Below, piece after piece: positions 9,182 to 17,391 of a DNA stretch of 39,277 nucleotides. The notes beneath the pieces are model-generated. The model ran no database searches. It saw only the letters and a program-made list of their open reading frames with translations, and was not told the origin of the DNA. The stretch spans positions 1-39,277 of the forward strand of contig CAMIKG010000046.1 in the NCBI GenBank assembly GCA_946221915.1. The letters are read 5' to 3'. Made by a program: the position numbers and the translations under genes. Position 1 is the stretch's first letter. Every line of letters starts with the position of its first letter. Source of the stretch: an uncultured Erwinia sp. (lineage in GTDB: Bacteria; Pseudomonadota; Gammaproteobacteria; Enterobacterales; Enterobacteriaceae).

Positions 9182-9712
9182 ATGTCCATGCGCCGTTTAT
9201 TCTTTGGCATCGGTTTGCCGCAGACCATTCAGCAGCAGATTGTCGCCTGGCGCGCCAGCGCTTTCAGCGCCGAGGCGGGCCGTCCGCTGGCGGCGGCGAA
9301 TCTGCATCTGACGCTGGCGTTTCTCGGCGAAATCAGCGATGAAAAGGCCAGCGCCATCAGCCGCATGGCCGGGCGTATCCGCCAGGCGCCGTTTACGCTG
9401 CATCTGGATGATGCCGGTCACTGGCCGCGTCCGGGTGTGGTATGGCTCGGTCCGCGCCAGGCGCCGCGCGGGCTGGTGCAGCTGGCGGAGATGCTGCGCT
9501 CGCAGGCGGCACGCAGCGGCTGCTATCAGAGTCCGCACCCGTTTCACCCGCATATCAGTCTGCTGCGCAATGCCACACGGCCGATTGCCATGCCGCCGCG
9601 CAACTTTCACTGGCAGTTTGATGTCACTGAGTTCGCGCTGATGGAGTCGGCGTTTAACCAGGGGCGCAGCAGCTACAACATTATCGACAGCTGGTCACTG
9701 ACTCAGGATTAA
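9182..9712 (+). CDS. thpR: RNA 2',3'-cyclic phosphodiesterase ThpR (LigT family)
   Basis: Two-histidine phosphoesterase that opens 2',3'-cyclic phosphates on RNA; it also has a weak 2'-5' RNA ligase activity in E. coli. The two catalytic HxTx-type motifs are visible as HLTLAFLG (residues 40-47) and HPHISLLR (about 120-127), the second with Ser in place of Thr. 176 residues is the family length. ATG 9182 has GGAGG five bases upstream. sfsA starts two bases after its stop, so the two are probably cotranscribed. Confidence 0.94.
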   Translation: MSMRRLFFGIGLPQTIQQQIVAWRASAFSAEAGRPLAAANLHLTLAFLGEISDEKASAISRMAGRIRQAPFTLHLDDAGHWPRPGVVWLGPRQAPRGLVQLAEMLRSQAARSGCYQSPHPFHPHISLLRNATRPIAMPPRNFHWQFDVTEFALMESAFNQGRSSYNIIDSWSLTQD

Positions 9713-9714
9713 CC

Positions 9715-10419
9715 ATGGATTATTTCCCGGCGCTGCAACCGGCACGCCTGATTAAACGTTACAAACGCTTTCTGGCCGATGTGGTCACCCCACAGGGCGA
9801 TACCCTGACTATCCACTGTGCCAATACCGGCGCAATGACCGGCTGCGCCACGCCGGGTGATACCGTCTGGTATTCCACCTCCGCCAGCACCACGCGCAAA
9901 TATCCGCACAGCTGGGAGCTGACAGAGACGCAGCAGGGCGACTGGATCTGCGTCAATACCCTGCGCGCCAACACGCTGGTGCGTGAAGCGATCGATGCCG
10001 GGACTGTCGCGGAACTGGCGGGTTACAGCACCTTACAGGCGGAAGTGAAGTATGGCGCAGAACGCAGCCGCATCGACTTTTTGCTGCAGGCAGAGCAGCG
10101 CCGCAACTGCTATATTGAAGTGAAATCCGTGACGCTATTGCAGCAAGGCAAAGGCTATTTTCCGGATGCGGTGACCGTACGTGGCCAGAAACACCTGCGT
10201 GAGCTGGCGAAAATTGCCGCTGACGGTGAACGTGCGGTTCTCTTTTTTGCCGTTTTGCATTCGGGGATTGAGGACGTTTCCCCGGCACGTCATATTGACG
10301 CGCAGTACGCAGAACTACTGGTACAGGCACAGCAGAGTGGCGTGGAGATCCTCTGTTATAAGGCGCAGTTATCACCTGTCGGCTTGACGTTAAAAAAGTC
10401 GCTTGTCGTGGAGTTGTAA
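9715..10419 (+). CDS. sfsA: SfsA family protein (DNA-binding protein / nuclease fold)
   Basis: Homologue of E. coli SfsA (sugar fermentation stimulation protein), a non-specific DNA-binding protein with a restriction-endonuclease-like fold; its true role is unclear. 234 residues is full length. Conserved stretches include the N-terminal RLIKRYKRFLADV, HCANTGAMTGC, SRIDFLL and YIEVKSVTLL, the last two holding the PD-(D/E)xK-like acidic and lysine residues. It follows thpR by two bases and precedes dksA, as in E. coli. Confidence 0.95.
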   Translation: MDYFPALQPARLIKRYKRFLADVVTPQGDTLTIHCANTGAMTGCATPGDTVWYSTSASTTRKYPHSWELTETQQGDWICVNTLRANTLVREAIDAGTVAELAGYSTLQAEVKYGAERSRIDFLLQAEQRRNCYIEVKSVTLLQQGKGYFPDAVTVRGQKHLRELAKIAADGERAVLFFAVLHSGIEDVSPARHIDAQYAELLVQAQQSGVEILCYKAQLSPVGLTLKKSLVVEL

Positions 10420-10511
10420 TATTTAACGCAATTTGCTCTGATAGGATGGTCGCTGGCGATGCGCTAAATACGCTTTTACTCACAGGCTTGTCAAGTGATG
10501 TTGAGGAATAA

Positions 10512-10540
10512 TTGCCAACCTTAATCGCTTCTGTTATTTA
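10512..10540 (+). promoter_or_regulatory. Candidate sigma-70 promoter of dksA
   Basis: TTGCCA (10512-10517) and TATTTA (10535-10540) are separated by 17 bases, with a GC-rich discriminator (GCGGCC) and a T-run after it. The predicted transcript has a leader of about 50 bases before the dksA start. No other good promoter is seen in 10420-10600. Confidence 0.4.
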
Positions 10541-10600
10541 TAGCGGCCTGTTTTTTTCCCCGTTGGGGATCGATAGTGCGTGTTATCCAGGAGAAACAAC

Positions 10601-11056
10601 ATGCAAGAAGGGCAAAACCGTAAAACATCGTCCCTGAGTATTCTCGCCATCGCTGGGGTGGAGCCATACCAAGAGAAGCCAGGCGAAGAGTATATGAACG
10701 AAGCCCAGCTCGAGCACTTCAAGAAGATTCTTGAAGCCTGGCGCAATCAACTCAGGGATGAAGTCGACCGCACAGTTACGCACATGCAGGACGAAGCGGC
10801 TAACTTCCCGGACCCGGTGGATCGCGCTGCTCAGGAAGAAGAGTTCAGTCTGGAACTGCGCAACCGTGACCGCGAGCGTAAGCTGATCAAAAAGATCGAA
10901 AAGACGCTGAAAAAGGTGGAAGAGGATGATTTCGGCTACTGCGATTCCTGCGGTGTTGAAATCGGTATCCGTCGCCTGGAAGCGCGTCCTACCGCCGATC
11001 TTTGCATTGACTGCAAAACGCTGGCGGAAATCCGCGAGAAACAAATGGCCGGCTAA
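10601..11056 (+). CDS. dksA: RNA polymerase-binding transcription factor DksA
   Basis: Binds the secondary channel of RNA polymerase and, with ppGpp, mediates the stringent response. 151 residues as in E. coli. The coiled-coil tip carries Asp71 and Asp74 (NFPDPVDRA), and the four-cysteine zinc finger is complete (Cys114, 117, 135, 138). ATG 10601 follows CAGGAGAAACAAC. An in-frame start at 10580 would add MLSRRNN, which is not part of known DksA. gluQ follows with 71 bases between, the usual neighbour. Confidence 0.98.
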   Translation: MQEGQNRKTSSLSILAIAGVEPYQEKPGEEYMNEAQLEHFKKILEAWRNQLRDEVDRTVTHMQDEAANFPDPVDRAAQEEEFSLELRNRDRERKLIKKIEKTLKKVEEDDFGYCDSCGVEIGIRRLEARPTADLCIDCKTLAEIREKQMAG

Positions 11057-11127
11057 CGGCACAGGGTAATGTGGTGAGGCGGGGATACATTGTTGTCCCG
11101 CTTCACTGCATACCGACACTGAAAATC

Positions 11128-12036
11128 ATGTCACGACGCTATATCGGGCGCTTTGCCCCCTCTCCTTCCGGCGAACTTCACTTTGGCTCACTGATAGCCG
11201 CCCTTGGCAGCTACCTGCAGGCGCGTGCGCAGCATGGCCAGTGGCTGGTGCGTATCGAAGATATCGATCCGCCGCGTGAAGTGCCCGGCGCTGCCGCGCA
11301 AATCCTGCGCCAGCTGGAACACTACGGCCTGCACTGGGACGGTGACGTGCTGTGGCAGTCACAGCGCCACGATGCCTATCGTGCTGCCCTCGCGTGGTTA
11401 CGTGAGCAGCGGCAAAGTTACTGGTGTCGTTGCCCGCGCAGTCGTATTCAGCAACTGGGCGGCCACTATGACGGCCACTGTCGCGAATTACAGCTCACGG
11501 CGGACAATGCCGCACTGCGTTTGCGCCAGCATGCGCCCGTTACACAATTTACCGATCGACTGCGCGGCGAAATTATCGCCGATCGCGCGCTGGCGACAGA
11601 GGATTTTATTATTCATCGCCGCGATGGTTTGTTCGCCTATAATCTGGCCGTGGTGGTTGATGACCATTTTCAGGGCATCAGCGAGATCGTGCGCGGCGCG
11701 GATCTGATTGAACCTACCGTGCGGCAAATCGCGCTTTACCAGCAGTTTGGCTGGCAAGTGCCGGATTATCTGCATTTGCCGCTGGTGCTCAACCCGGATG
11801 GCAATAAGCTCTCCAAGCAAAACCATGCGCCTGCGCTGCCAGAGGGCGACCCGCGCCCGGTGCTGGCCAGCGCCCTGCGTTTTCTTGGGCAACAACCCCC
11901 GTCAGGCTGGCAGGATGATTCACTGGAATCGCTGCTAAACCAGGCGGTTCAGCAGTGGAATTTAGCGAAAATTCCACGTAACGACGTCGTGCTCAACGAT
12001 GCAGCGACAACGGCATTCTCAAATGGTTCTCACTAA
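11128..12036 (+). CDS. gluQ: Glutamyl-Q tRNA(Asp) synthetase
   Basis: Truncated GluRS paralogue that attaches glutamate to queuosine-34 of tRNA(Asp). The catalytic core is present (FAPSPSGELHFGSL as the HIGH-like motif, LSKQNHAP as the KMSKS-like loop), and there is no anticodon-binding domain, as expected. The four zinc ligands are plausible in YWCRCPRSRI and GGHYDGHC. The start at ATG 11128 (MSRRYIGRF) matches the family. An in-frame GTG at 11071 would add 19 non-conserved residues, although the ribosome site at 11128 is weak. Confidence 0.95.
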   Translation: MSRRYIGRFAPSPSGELHFGSLIAALGSYLQARAQHGQWLVRIEDIDPPREVPGAAAQILRQLEHYGLHWDGDVLWQSQRHDAYRAALAWLREQRQSYWCRCPRSRIQQLGGHYDGHCRELQLTADNAALRLRQHAPVTQFTDRLRGEIIADRALATEDFIIHRRDGLFAYNLAVVVDDHFQGISEIVRGADLIEPTVRQIALYQQFGWQVPDYLHLPLVLNPDGNKLSKQNHAPALPEGDPRPVLASALRFLGQQPPSGWQDDSLESLLNQAVQQWNLAKIPRNDVVLNDAATTAFSNGSH

Positions 12037-12094
12037 GCTATGATTAGCCGCTGTTTTTACCACCTAAGTTTCTTAGTCACTATCGAGGTGTCCC

Positions 12095-13504
12095 ATTTTT
12101 ACCCGAGTTGCTAATTTTTGCCGAAAAGTCCTGCAGCGCGACACTGACACGCCAGTCAGGGTTGAGGAAGTCAGCCAGATGGCGGTGATCCCTCGCGACA
12201 GCCACAATATTTCGCGCAAAGATATTAGCGAAAATGCCCTCAAGGTACTTTATCGCCTGAACAAAGCCGGATACGAAGCCTATCTGGTCGGCGGCGGCGT
12301 TCGCGATTTGCTGCTGGGTAAAAAACCGAAAGACTTCGATGTGACCACCAATGCCACGCCGGAGCAAATGCGTAAACTGTTCCGCAACTGCCGTCTGGTT
12401 GGCCGTCGTTTCCGCCTGGCGCATGTGATGTTTGGTCCGGAAGTGATCGAAGTCGCGACCTTCCGTGGTCATCACCATGCCGATGAAGAGCAGGACGATC
12501 GCAATAATTCGCAGCGCGGACAAAATGGCATGCTGCTGCGCGACAATATCTTTGGCTCGATTGAAGATGACGCCCAGCGCCGCGACCTGACCATTAACAG
12601 CCTGTATTACAGCGTGGCGGATTTTACCGTGCGTGATTACGTCGGTGGCCTGAGCGATCTGCAGCAGGGCATTATCCGTCTGATTGGCGATCCGGAAACC
12701 CGTTACCGTGAAGATCCGGTGCGTATGCTGCGCGTGGTGCGTTTCGCCGCCAAACTGGAGATGCGCATCGCCGAAGAGACCGCTGAGCCGATTCCGCGTC
12801 TCGCCACTCTGCTGCAGGATATTCCGCCAGCGCGTCTGTTCGAAGAAACCTTAAAGCTGCTGCAGGCGGGCTATGGCTACGCCACCTATCTGCAACTGCG
12901 CGAGTTCCAGTTATTCCAGCCGCTGTTTCCAATCATCACCCGTTACTTTACCGAACAGGGTGACAGCGCGATGGAACGGATGATCAACCAGGTGCTGAAA
13001 AACACCGATAACCGCATCCATAATCAGATGCGCGTTAATCCTGCATTCCTGTTTGCTGCCATGTTCTGGTATCCACAGCAGGAAGCGGCGCAAAAAATCG
13101 CGCAGGAGAGCGGCCTGGCCTATTACGATGCCTTTGCACTGGCGATGAATGACGTGCTGGATGAAGCCTGCCGCGCGCTGGCGATTCCGAAACGCATCAC
13201 CACGCTGATCCGCGATATCTGGCAGCTGCAACTGCGTATGTCACGCCGCCACGGTAAACGCGCCTGGAAGCTGATGGAGCATCCGAAATTCCGCGCCGCC
13301 TATGATCTGCTGGCGCTGCGTGCCGAAGCGGAAAACAACCACGAACTGCAACGCCTGACCCACTGGTGGGGCGAGTTCCAGGCTGCCGCACCGCCGCAGC
13401 AGAAAACGATGCTGAACACTCTGGGTGACGATCCGGCGCCACGCCGCCGTACCCGCCGTCCGCGCAAACGCACGCCACACCGTGACGGCGGCGCCAGCGC
13501 ATGA
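12095..13504 (+). CDS. pcnB: Poly(A) polymerase I, AUU start codon
   Basis: Adds poly(A) tails to RNA 3' ends and promotes their decay; it also controls ColE1-type plasmid copy number. The core nucleotidyltransferase motif LVGGGVRDLLLGKKPKDFD (catalytic Asp80 and Asp82) and the basic tail RRRTRRPRKRTPHR are present. The first in-frame ATG is 12179, but homology continues upstream: codons from ATT 12095 read FTRVANFCRKVL, which matches the E. coli N-terminus. E. coli pcnB is a documented AUU-start gene. GAGGTG (12085-12090) sits four bases before this ATT, and a small hairpin (CTAAG TTT CTTAG, 12064-12076) precedes it. The full length is then 469 residues. Its stop overlaps folK (ATGA). Confidence 0.93.
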   Translation: MFTRVANFCRKVLQRDTDTPVRVEEVSQMAVIPRDSHNISRKDISENALKVLYRLNKAGYEAYLVGGGVRDLLLGKKPKDFDVTTNATPEQMRKLFRNCRLVGRRFRLAHVMFGPEVIEVATFRGHHHADEEQDDRNNSQRGQNGMLLRDNIFGSIEDDAQRRDLTINSLYYSVADFTVRDYVGGLSDLQQGIIRLIGDPETRYREDPVRMLRVVRFAAKLEMRIAEETAEPIPRLATLLQDIPPARLFEETLKLLQAGYGYATYLQLREFQLFQPLFPIITRYFTEQGDSAMERMINQVLKNTDNRIHNQMRVNPAFLFAAMFWYPQQEAAQKIAQESGLAYYDAFALAMNDVLDEACRALAIPKRITTLIRDIWQLQLRMSRRHGKRAWKLMEHPKFRAAYDLLALRAEAENNHELQRLTHWWGEFQAAAPPQQKTMLNTLGDDPAPRRRTRRPRKRTPHRDGGASA

Positions 13505-13980
13505 CACGCGTCTATATCGCGTTAGGCAGTAACCTCGCTGACCCTTCGCATCAGGTGCAGAATGCGCTTGATGCACTGGCGGCGATCCCCGACAGCCAGC
13601 TGGTTGCCACCTCATCCCTTTACCGCACGCCGCCGTATGGCCCGCCGGATCAGCCTGACTATCTCAATGCGGTGATTGCGCTGGATACCCGCCTTGCGCC
13701 AGAGGATCTGCTGGACCATACCCAGCGTATCGAACTGGAACAGGGACGCGTGCGTAAAGCCGAGCGCTGGGGGCCACGCACGCTGGATCTCGACATCCTG
13801 CTGTTTGGCGATCAGACGATCAACACTGCTCGTCTGACCGTGCCGCATTACGATATGAAAAACCGCGCCTTTATGCTGGTGCCACTTGCGGAAATCGCGC
13901 CTGATGTGCGTTTTCCCGATGGCTGCCGCGTGGCTGACAGCCTTGCCCTGCTGGACAGCAGCACCATCAAACCGTGGTAA
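13501..13980 (+). CDS. folK: 2-amino-4-hydroxy-6-hydroxymethyldihydropteridine pyrophosphokinase
   Basis: HPPK transfers pyrophosphate from ATP to hydroxymethyl-dihydropterin in folate synthesis. 159 residues, the standard length. Motifs: N-terminal ALGSNLADP, YRTPPYGPPDQPDYLNAV, and the signature RWGPRTLDLDILLFGD with the Mg-binding DLD. ATG 13501 overlaps the pcnB stop by four bases (ATGA), so it is translationally coupled. In E. coli a fimbrial operon separates folK from panB; here only 111 bases do. Confidence 0.97.
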   Translation: MTRVYIALGSNLADPSHQVQNALDALAAIPDSQLVATSSLYRTPPYGPPDQPDYLNAVIALDTRLAPEDLLDHTQRIELEQGRVRKAERWGPRTLDLDILLFGDQTINTARLTVPHYDMKNRAFMLVPLAEIAPDVRFPDGCRVADSLALLDSSTIKPW

Positions 13981-13981
13981 T

Positions 13982-14009
13982 CACGTCAGGAAATTATTTA
14001 CCTGACGTG
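13982..14009 (+). terminator. Perfect 9-bp inverted repeat after folK
   Basis: CACGTCAGG (13982-13990) and CCTGACGTG (14001-14009) form a perfect stem with an A/T-rich 10-base loop, one base after the folK stop. No real U-tract follows (CTTCCTGACC), so it may be a weak terminator, an mRNA-stabilising hairpin or a protein-binding dyad. Confidence 0.45.
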
Positions 14010-14091
14010 CTTCCTGACCTGTTCCCCCTTCCCTCTGACATTCACGATCCATTACACTTGCCCATCAGCAATTTCGCCCTGAGAGGCCGTA

Positions 14092-14886
14092 ATGAAACCG
14101 ACCACTATTTCTCATCTGCGCCAGTGGAAACAGGCAGGCCGTAAATTTGCCTCTATCACTGCCTATGAATACAGCTTTGCCAAACTGTTTGCCGAAGAGG
14201 GCATTCAGGTATTGCTGGTAGGCGATTCGCTGGGCATGACGGTGCAGGGGCACGATTCCACCCTGCCGGTTACCGTTGCCGATATCGTTTACCACACCCA
14301 CGCGGTACGCCGCGGCGCGCCGGGTGCACTGCTGCTCTCTGACCTGCCGTTTATGAGCTACGCCACACCAGAGCAAACCTTTGACAGCGCCGCACAGCTG
14401 ATGCGCGCCGGGGCTAATATGGTCAAGCTGGAAGGCGGTAAATGGCTGGCGGAGACCGTGCAACAGCTGACAGAGCGTGCGGTGCCGGTCTGCGGTCACC
14501 TTGGTCTGACGCCGCAGTCAGTGAATATCTTTGGCGGCTATAAAATCCAGGGACGCGAAGCTGACGATGCTGACCGCCTGCTGGCGGATGCGCTGGTGCT
14601 GGAACAGGCTGGCGCACAGCTGCTGGTGCTGGAATGCGTGCCGGTTGCGCTGGCGCAACGCATCACAGAAGCGCTGACCATTCCGGTGATCGGCATTGGC
14701 GCAGGCAATGTTACTGACGGGCAGATTCTGGTGATGCACGACGCCTTTGGCATTACCGGCGGCCATATTCCGAAATTTGCCAAAAACTTCCTCGCTGACA
14801 GTGGCGATATCCGCAGTGCGGTGCGCCAGTACATTACCGAAGTGGAAGCGGGCAGCTATCCCGCTGCAGAACACAGTTTCCAATAA
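14092..14886 (+). CDS. panB: 3-methyl-2-oxobutanoate hydroxymethyltransferase
   Basis: First committed step of pantothenate synthesis: transfers a hydroxymethyl group from methylene-THF to alpha-ketoisovalerate to give ketopantoate. 264 residues, family length. Conserved segments: LVGDSLGMTVQGHDSTLPVT (Mg-binding Asp), DLPFMSY, VKLEGGK, GHLGLTPQS and GIGAGNVTDGQ. GAGAGG lies upstream of ATG 14092. panC begins 14 bases after the stop, forming a panBC operon. Confidence 0.97.
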   Translation: MKPTTISHLRQWKQAGRKFASITAYEYSFAKLFAEEGIQVLLVGDSLGMTVQGHDSTLPVTVADIVYHTHAVRRGAPGALLLSDLPFMSYATPEQTFDSAAQLMRAGANMVKLEGGKWLAETVQQLTERAVPVCGHLGLTPQSVNIFGGYKIQGREADDADRLLADALVLEQAGAQLLVLECVPVALAQRITEALTIPVIGIGAGNVTDGQILVMHDAFGITGGHIPKFAKNFLADSGDIRSAVRQYITEVEAGSYPAAEHSFQ

Positions 14887-14900
14887 TTCAGGAGAGAACC

Positions 14901-15755
14901 GTGCTGATAATTGAAACCCTGCCGATGCTGCGCCGTGAAGTTCGCCGCTGGCGTCAGGAAGGTAAACGCATCGCGCTGGTGCCGACCATGGGCAATTTGC
15001 ACGATGGTCATATGACGCTGGTCGACGAAGCGCGCGAGCGTGCGGACATCGTGGTGGTGAGTATTTTTGTCAATCCAATGCAGTTTGACCGCCCTGACGA
15101 TCTGGCGCGTTATCCGCGCACGCTGCAGGAAGATTGCGAGAAGCTGAACCGTCGCGGTGTCGACCTGGTGTTTTCCCCTTCCCCGGCGGACGTTTATCCG
15201 AAAGGACTGGATACCCAGACCTTTGTCGACGTACCCGGTTTGTCATCGCTGCTGGAAGGCGCCAGCCGTCCAGGTCATTTTCGCGGCGTTTCGACGGTGG
15301 TCAGCAAGCTGTTTAACCTCGTGCAGCCGGACCTCGCCTGCTTTGGCGAAAAGGATTATCAGCAGCTGGCGCTGATCCGCAAGATGACAGCGGATATGGG
15401 TTACGATATCGAAATTATTGGCGTACCCACCGTGCGCGCCAAAGATGGTCTTGCGCTGAGTTCACGTAATGGCTATCTCACTGCTGAGGAGCGTAAGCTT
15501 GCGCCGGGCCTGAGCCAGGTGATGAACAGCATGGCGAATAAACTGTCTGACGGTGAACGCCACGTTGACGAGATTATCGCTGCCGCCGAATCAGAGCTGG
15601 CAGAGAAAGGCTTCCGTCCTGATGGTCTGGCGATTTGTGATGCCGACACTCTGCTACCGCTGAATACCGAAAGCCAGCGTGCAGTGATTCTGATGGCGGC
15701 CTGGCTCGGTAACGCGCGCCTGATCGATAATCAGCAGGTTGATCTGACGCAATAG
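14901..15755 (+). CDS. panC: Pantothenate synthetase
   Basis: ATP-dependent ligation of pantoate and beta-alanine. 284 residues. The adenylate-forming nucleotidyltransferase motifs are clear: PTMGNLHDGH (HIGH-like), FVNPMQF, GASRPGHFRGVSTVV, FGEKDYQQL and KDGLALSSRNGYL (KMSKS-like). The start is GTG 14901, preceded by AGGAGAG. Its substrate beta-alanine is supplied by the next gene, panD. Confidence 0.97.
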   Translation: MLIIETLPMLRREVRRWRQEGKRIALVPTMGNLHDGHMTLVDEARERADIVVVSIFVNPMQFDRPDDLARYPRTLQEDCEKLNRRGVDLVFSPSPADVYPKGLDTQTFVDVPGLSSLLEGASRPGHFRGVSTVVSKLFNLVQPDLACFGEKDYQQLALIRKMTADMGYDIEIIGVPTVRAKDGLALSSRNGYLTAEERKLAPGLSQVMNSMANKLSDGERHVDEIIAAAESELAEKGFRPDGLAICDADTLLPLNTESQRAVILMAAWLGNARLIDNQQVDLTQ

Positions 15756-15799
15756 ACAAGGCGGGCAGATCGGCAGATACTGTCGTTCGATTTTTAATA

Positions 15800-15819
15800 C
15801 CCTGATGTGACTATCAGGG
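15800..15819. repeat. Perfect 7-bp inverted repeat between panC and panD
   Basis: CCCTGAT (15800-15806) and ATCAGGG (15813-15819) with a 6-base loop. It lies 27 bases before the panD start and after a T-rich run, so it is not shaped as a forward terminator. It could shape the panD leader or bind a regulator; no known site is recognised. Confidence 0.4.
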
Positions 15820-15845
15820 GTTGAAGCTGAATAAGGTAACTACGT

Positions 15846-16226
15846 ATGATTCGCACCATGCTGCAGGGCAAGCTGCACCGGGTAAAAGTGACCCAGGCCG
15901 ATTTGAACTACGAAGGTTCCTGCGCCATCGACCAGGATTTTCTTGATGCTTCCGGCATCCTTCAATATGAAGCGATCGATATCTACAACGTCACTAACGG
16001 CCAGCGTTTTTCCACCTACGCGATTGCCGCAGAGCGCGGTTCCAGGATTATCTCGGTGAACGGCGCGGCGGCGCGCTGCGCCTGCGAAGGCGATATTCTG
16101 ATTATCTGCTCCTACGTGCAGATGCCGGATGAACAGGCGCGCGAATGGCAGCCTAAAGTGGCCTACTTTGAAGGCGACAACCAGATGAAGCGGCTGGCGA
16201 AGGCTGTGCCGGTTCAGGTCGCCTGA
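15846..16226 (+). CDS. panD: Aspartate 1-decarboxylase proenzyme
   Basis: Makes beta-alanine from aspartate for pantothenate. 126 residues. It is a pyruvoyl enzyme: the self-cleavage site Gly24-Ser25 lies in NYEGSCAID, and Ser25 becomes the pyruvoyl group. Other conserved parts: DIYNVTNGQRFSTYAI and GSRIISVNGAAAR. The spacing to panC is only 90 bases, without the transposase-like gene found there in E. coli. A strong hairpin follows. Confidence 0.97.
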   Translation: MIRTMLQGKLHRVKVTQADLNYEGSCAIDQDFLDASGILQYEAIDIYNVTNGQRFSTYAIAAERGSRIISVNGAAARCACEGDILIICSYVQMPDEQAREWQPKVAYFEGDNQMKRLAKAVPVQVA

Positions 16227-16229
16227 ATC

Positions 16230-16256
16230 AAACTGCCGGCCACAGTCCGGCAGTTT
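16230..16256 (+). terminator. Rho-independent terminator after panD
   Basis: Perfect 10-bp stem AAACTGCCGG (16230-16239) / CCGGCAGTTT (16247-16256) with a 7-base loop, followed by a pyrimidine-rich run, three bases after the panD stop. The rest of 16257-16504 is AT-rich leader of the next gene. A left half-site resembling a lux box (GCCTGTA near 16345) has no matching right half. Confidence 0.75.
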
Positions 16257-16504
16257 CTCTCCCTTTAACGTTGTGTATATTTCCTGCTGGCCTCTTGCCT
16301 TTCTGACCCCTCAGAAGAAAATGGCATTTCAAATCTTCCTTTAACGCCTGTAATACTCTGCTCTTCACTACTCAGTCAGCATGACTAATTCTCTCAAGCG
16401 GAGTAAGATAAACATTTACGTGAATATGCTTTCCCACTTAAACTTTCTTATTCAGCTAAAAATCCGATTTTGGTGGCACAGGAAAGGATTAAAAGGAGTC
16501 TATT

Positions 16505-17233
16505 TTGTCGAATACATTTTTTAATAACAGCAGTATTAATAACGACATCAAGACATTTCTCTCCGATGAACTGGAAAAATTTGGTAATTTTCGCTTTGCT
16601 TACACTATTTTGAAAAAAAACAACCCGAGCTGCTTTACCGGTCTGACAAACTATCCGGACGAGTGGGCTGAAACCTACATGGGCAACGCCTATCAATATA
16701 TCGACCCTGTGATGACCACTGCGCTGAACAGCATTGATCCGTTTTTATGGGATGAGCAATTCTTATTTGACGGCAAACGAAAACTGAAGAAGGGTTTTGA
16801 ATTCGCGAAAAAATATAATATTACGGATGGTTTCACCCTGACAGTGCACGATCACAATAATCATCTTGTGACACTGACGATTCTGATTGATGGAGAGCAG
16901 AAAGAGCAGACCAAAAAGTACCTTCTCAGCAACAGGGATAAATTGCAGATTTTGCTCATTGACACCCATACAAAATTCATCAATCGCTATGGAGAAGAAG
17001 ACCTTAAGATCCGCAGCAATAATGATAAAAATAAAGAACTGTCAGCGCGCGAAAACGAAGTATTATATTGGGCAAGTATGGGAAAAACGTATCCGGAAAT
17101 ATCCACTGCGCTGGGAGTTAAAACCAGCACGATAAAATTCCATATGGGTAATGTGGTCAAAAAACTGGGCGTATTTAATGCAAAACAGGCAATAAGATTA
17201 GGATTAGAATTACAGCTCATTAAACCAATATAA
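16505..17233 (+). CDS. EsaR/ExpR-type LuxR quorum-sensing regulator (orphan here)
   Basis: Acyl-homoserine-lactone-responsive transcription factor. Residues about 20-165 are the autoinducer-binding domain with the conserved ligand residues Trp54, Tyr58, Asp67-Pro68 and Trp82, at the same numbering as I recall for Pantoea EsaR. Residues about 178-235 are the LuxR-type helix-turn-helix (LSARENEVLYWASMGKTYPE, then STIKFHMGNVVKKLG). The start is TTG 16505, supported by AAGGAG six bases upstream. The gene is clearly AT-richer than its neighbours. No luxI-type synthase is in the window, so it is either a solo or its partner is elsewhere. EsaR-subfamily proteins often bind DNA without ligand and are released by it; whether this one does is unknown. 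Confidence 0.9.
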   Translation: MSNTFFNNSSINNDIKTFLSDELEKFGNFRFAYTILKKNNPSCFTGLTNYPDEWAETYMGNAYQYIDPVMTTALNSIDPFLWDEQFLFDGKRKLKKGFEFAKKYNITDGFTLTVHDHNNHLVTLTILIDGEQKEQTKKYLLSNRDKLQILLIDTHTKFINRYGEEDLKIRSNNDKNKELSARENEVLYWASMGKTYPEISTALGVKTSTIKFHMGNVVKKLGVFNAKQAIRLGLELQLIKPI

Positions 17234-17357
17234 GTTGCCATAAGTACGGTTATGCGGGTTCAAATGTCAGTGACATAACCGACTGCGCCTGACGATAAAC
17301 GATAACCTTAAACTACCTGCCCATCATTTTTTAATTAACAGATGAACTGCAGCATGA

Positions 17358-17377
17358 CAAACACCTCCCTGTGTTTG
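17358..17377. terminator. Hairpin between convergent luxR-type gene and yadH
   Basis: CAAACAC (17358-17364) pairs with GTGTTTG (17371-17377) across a 6-base loop, in the gap between two convergent genes. There is no clear U-tract on either strand, so function as a bidirectional terminator is only suggested by position. Confidence 0.35.
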
Positions 17378-17391
17378 TTGCTGCCGCCGGA

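Noticed and set aside
16340..16365. Possible lux box upstream of the LuxR-type gene (GCCTGTA half-site)
   Set aside because: Only the left half fits; the right half lacks the complementary bases, so a 20-bp palindrome is not present.
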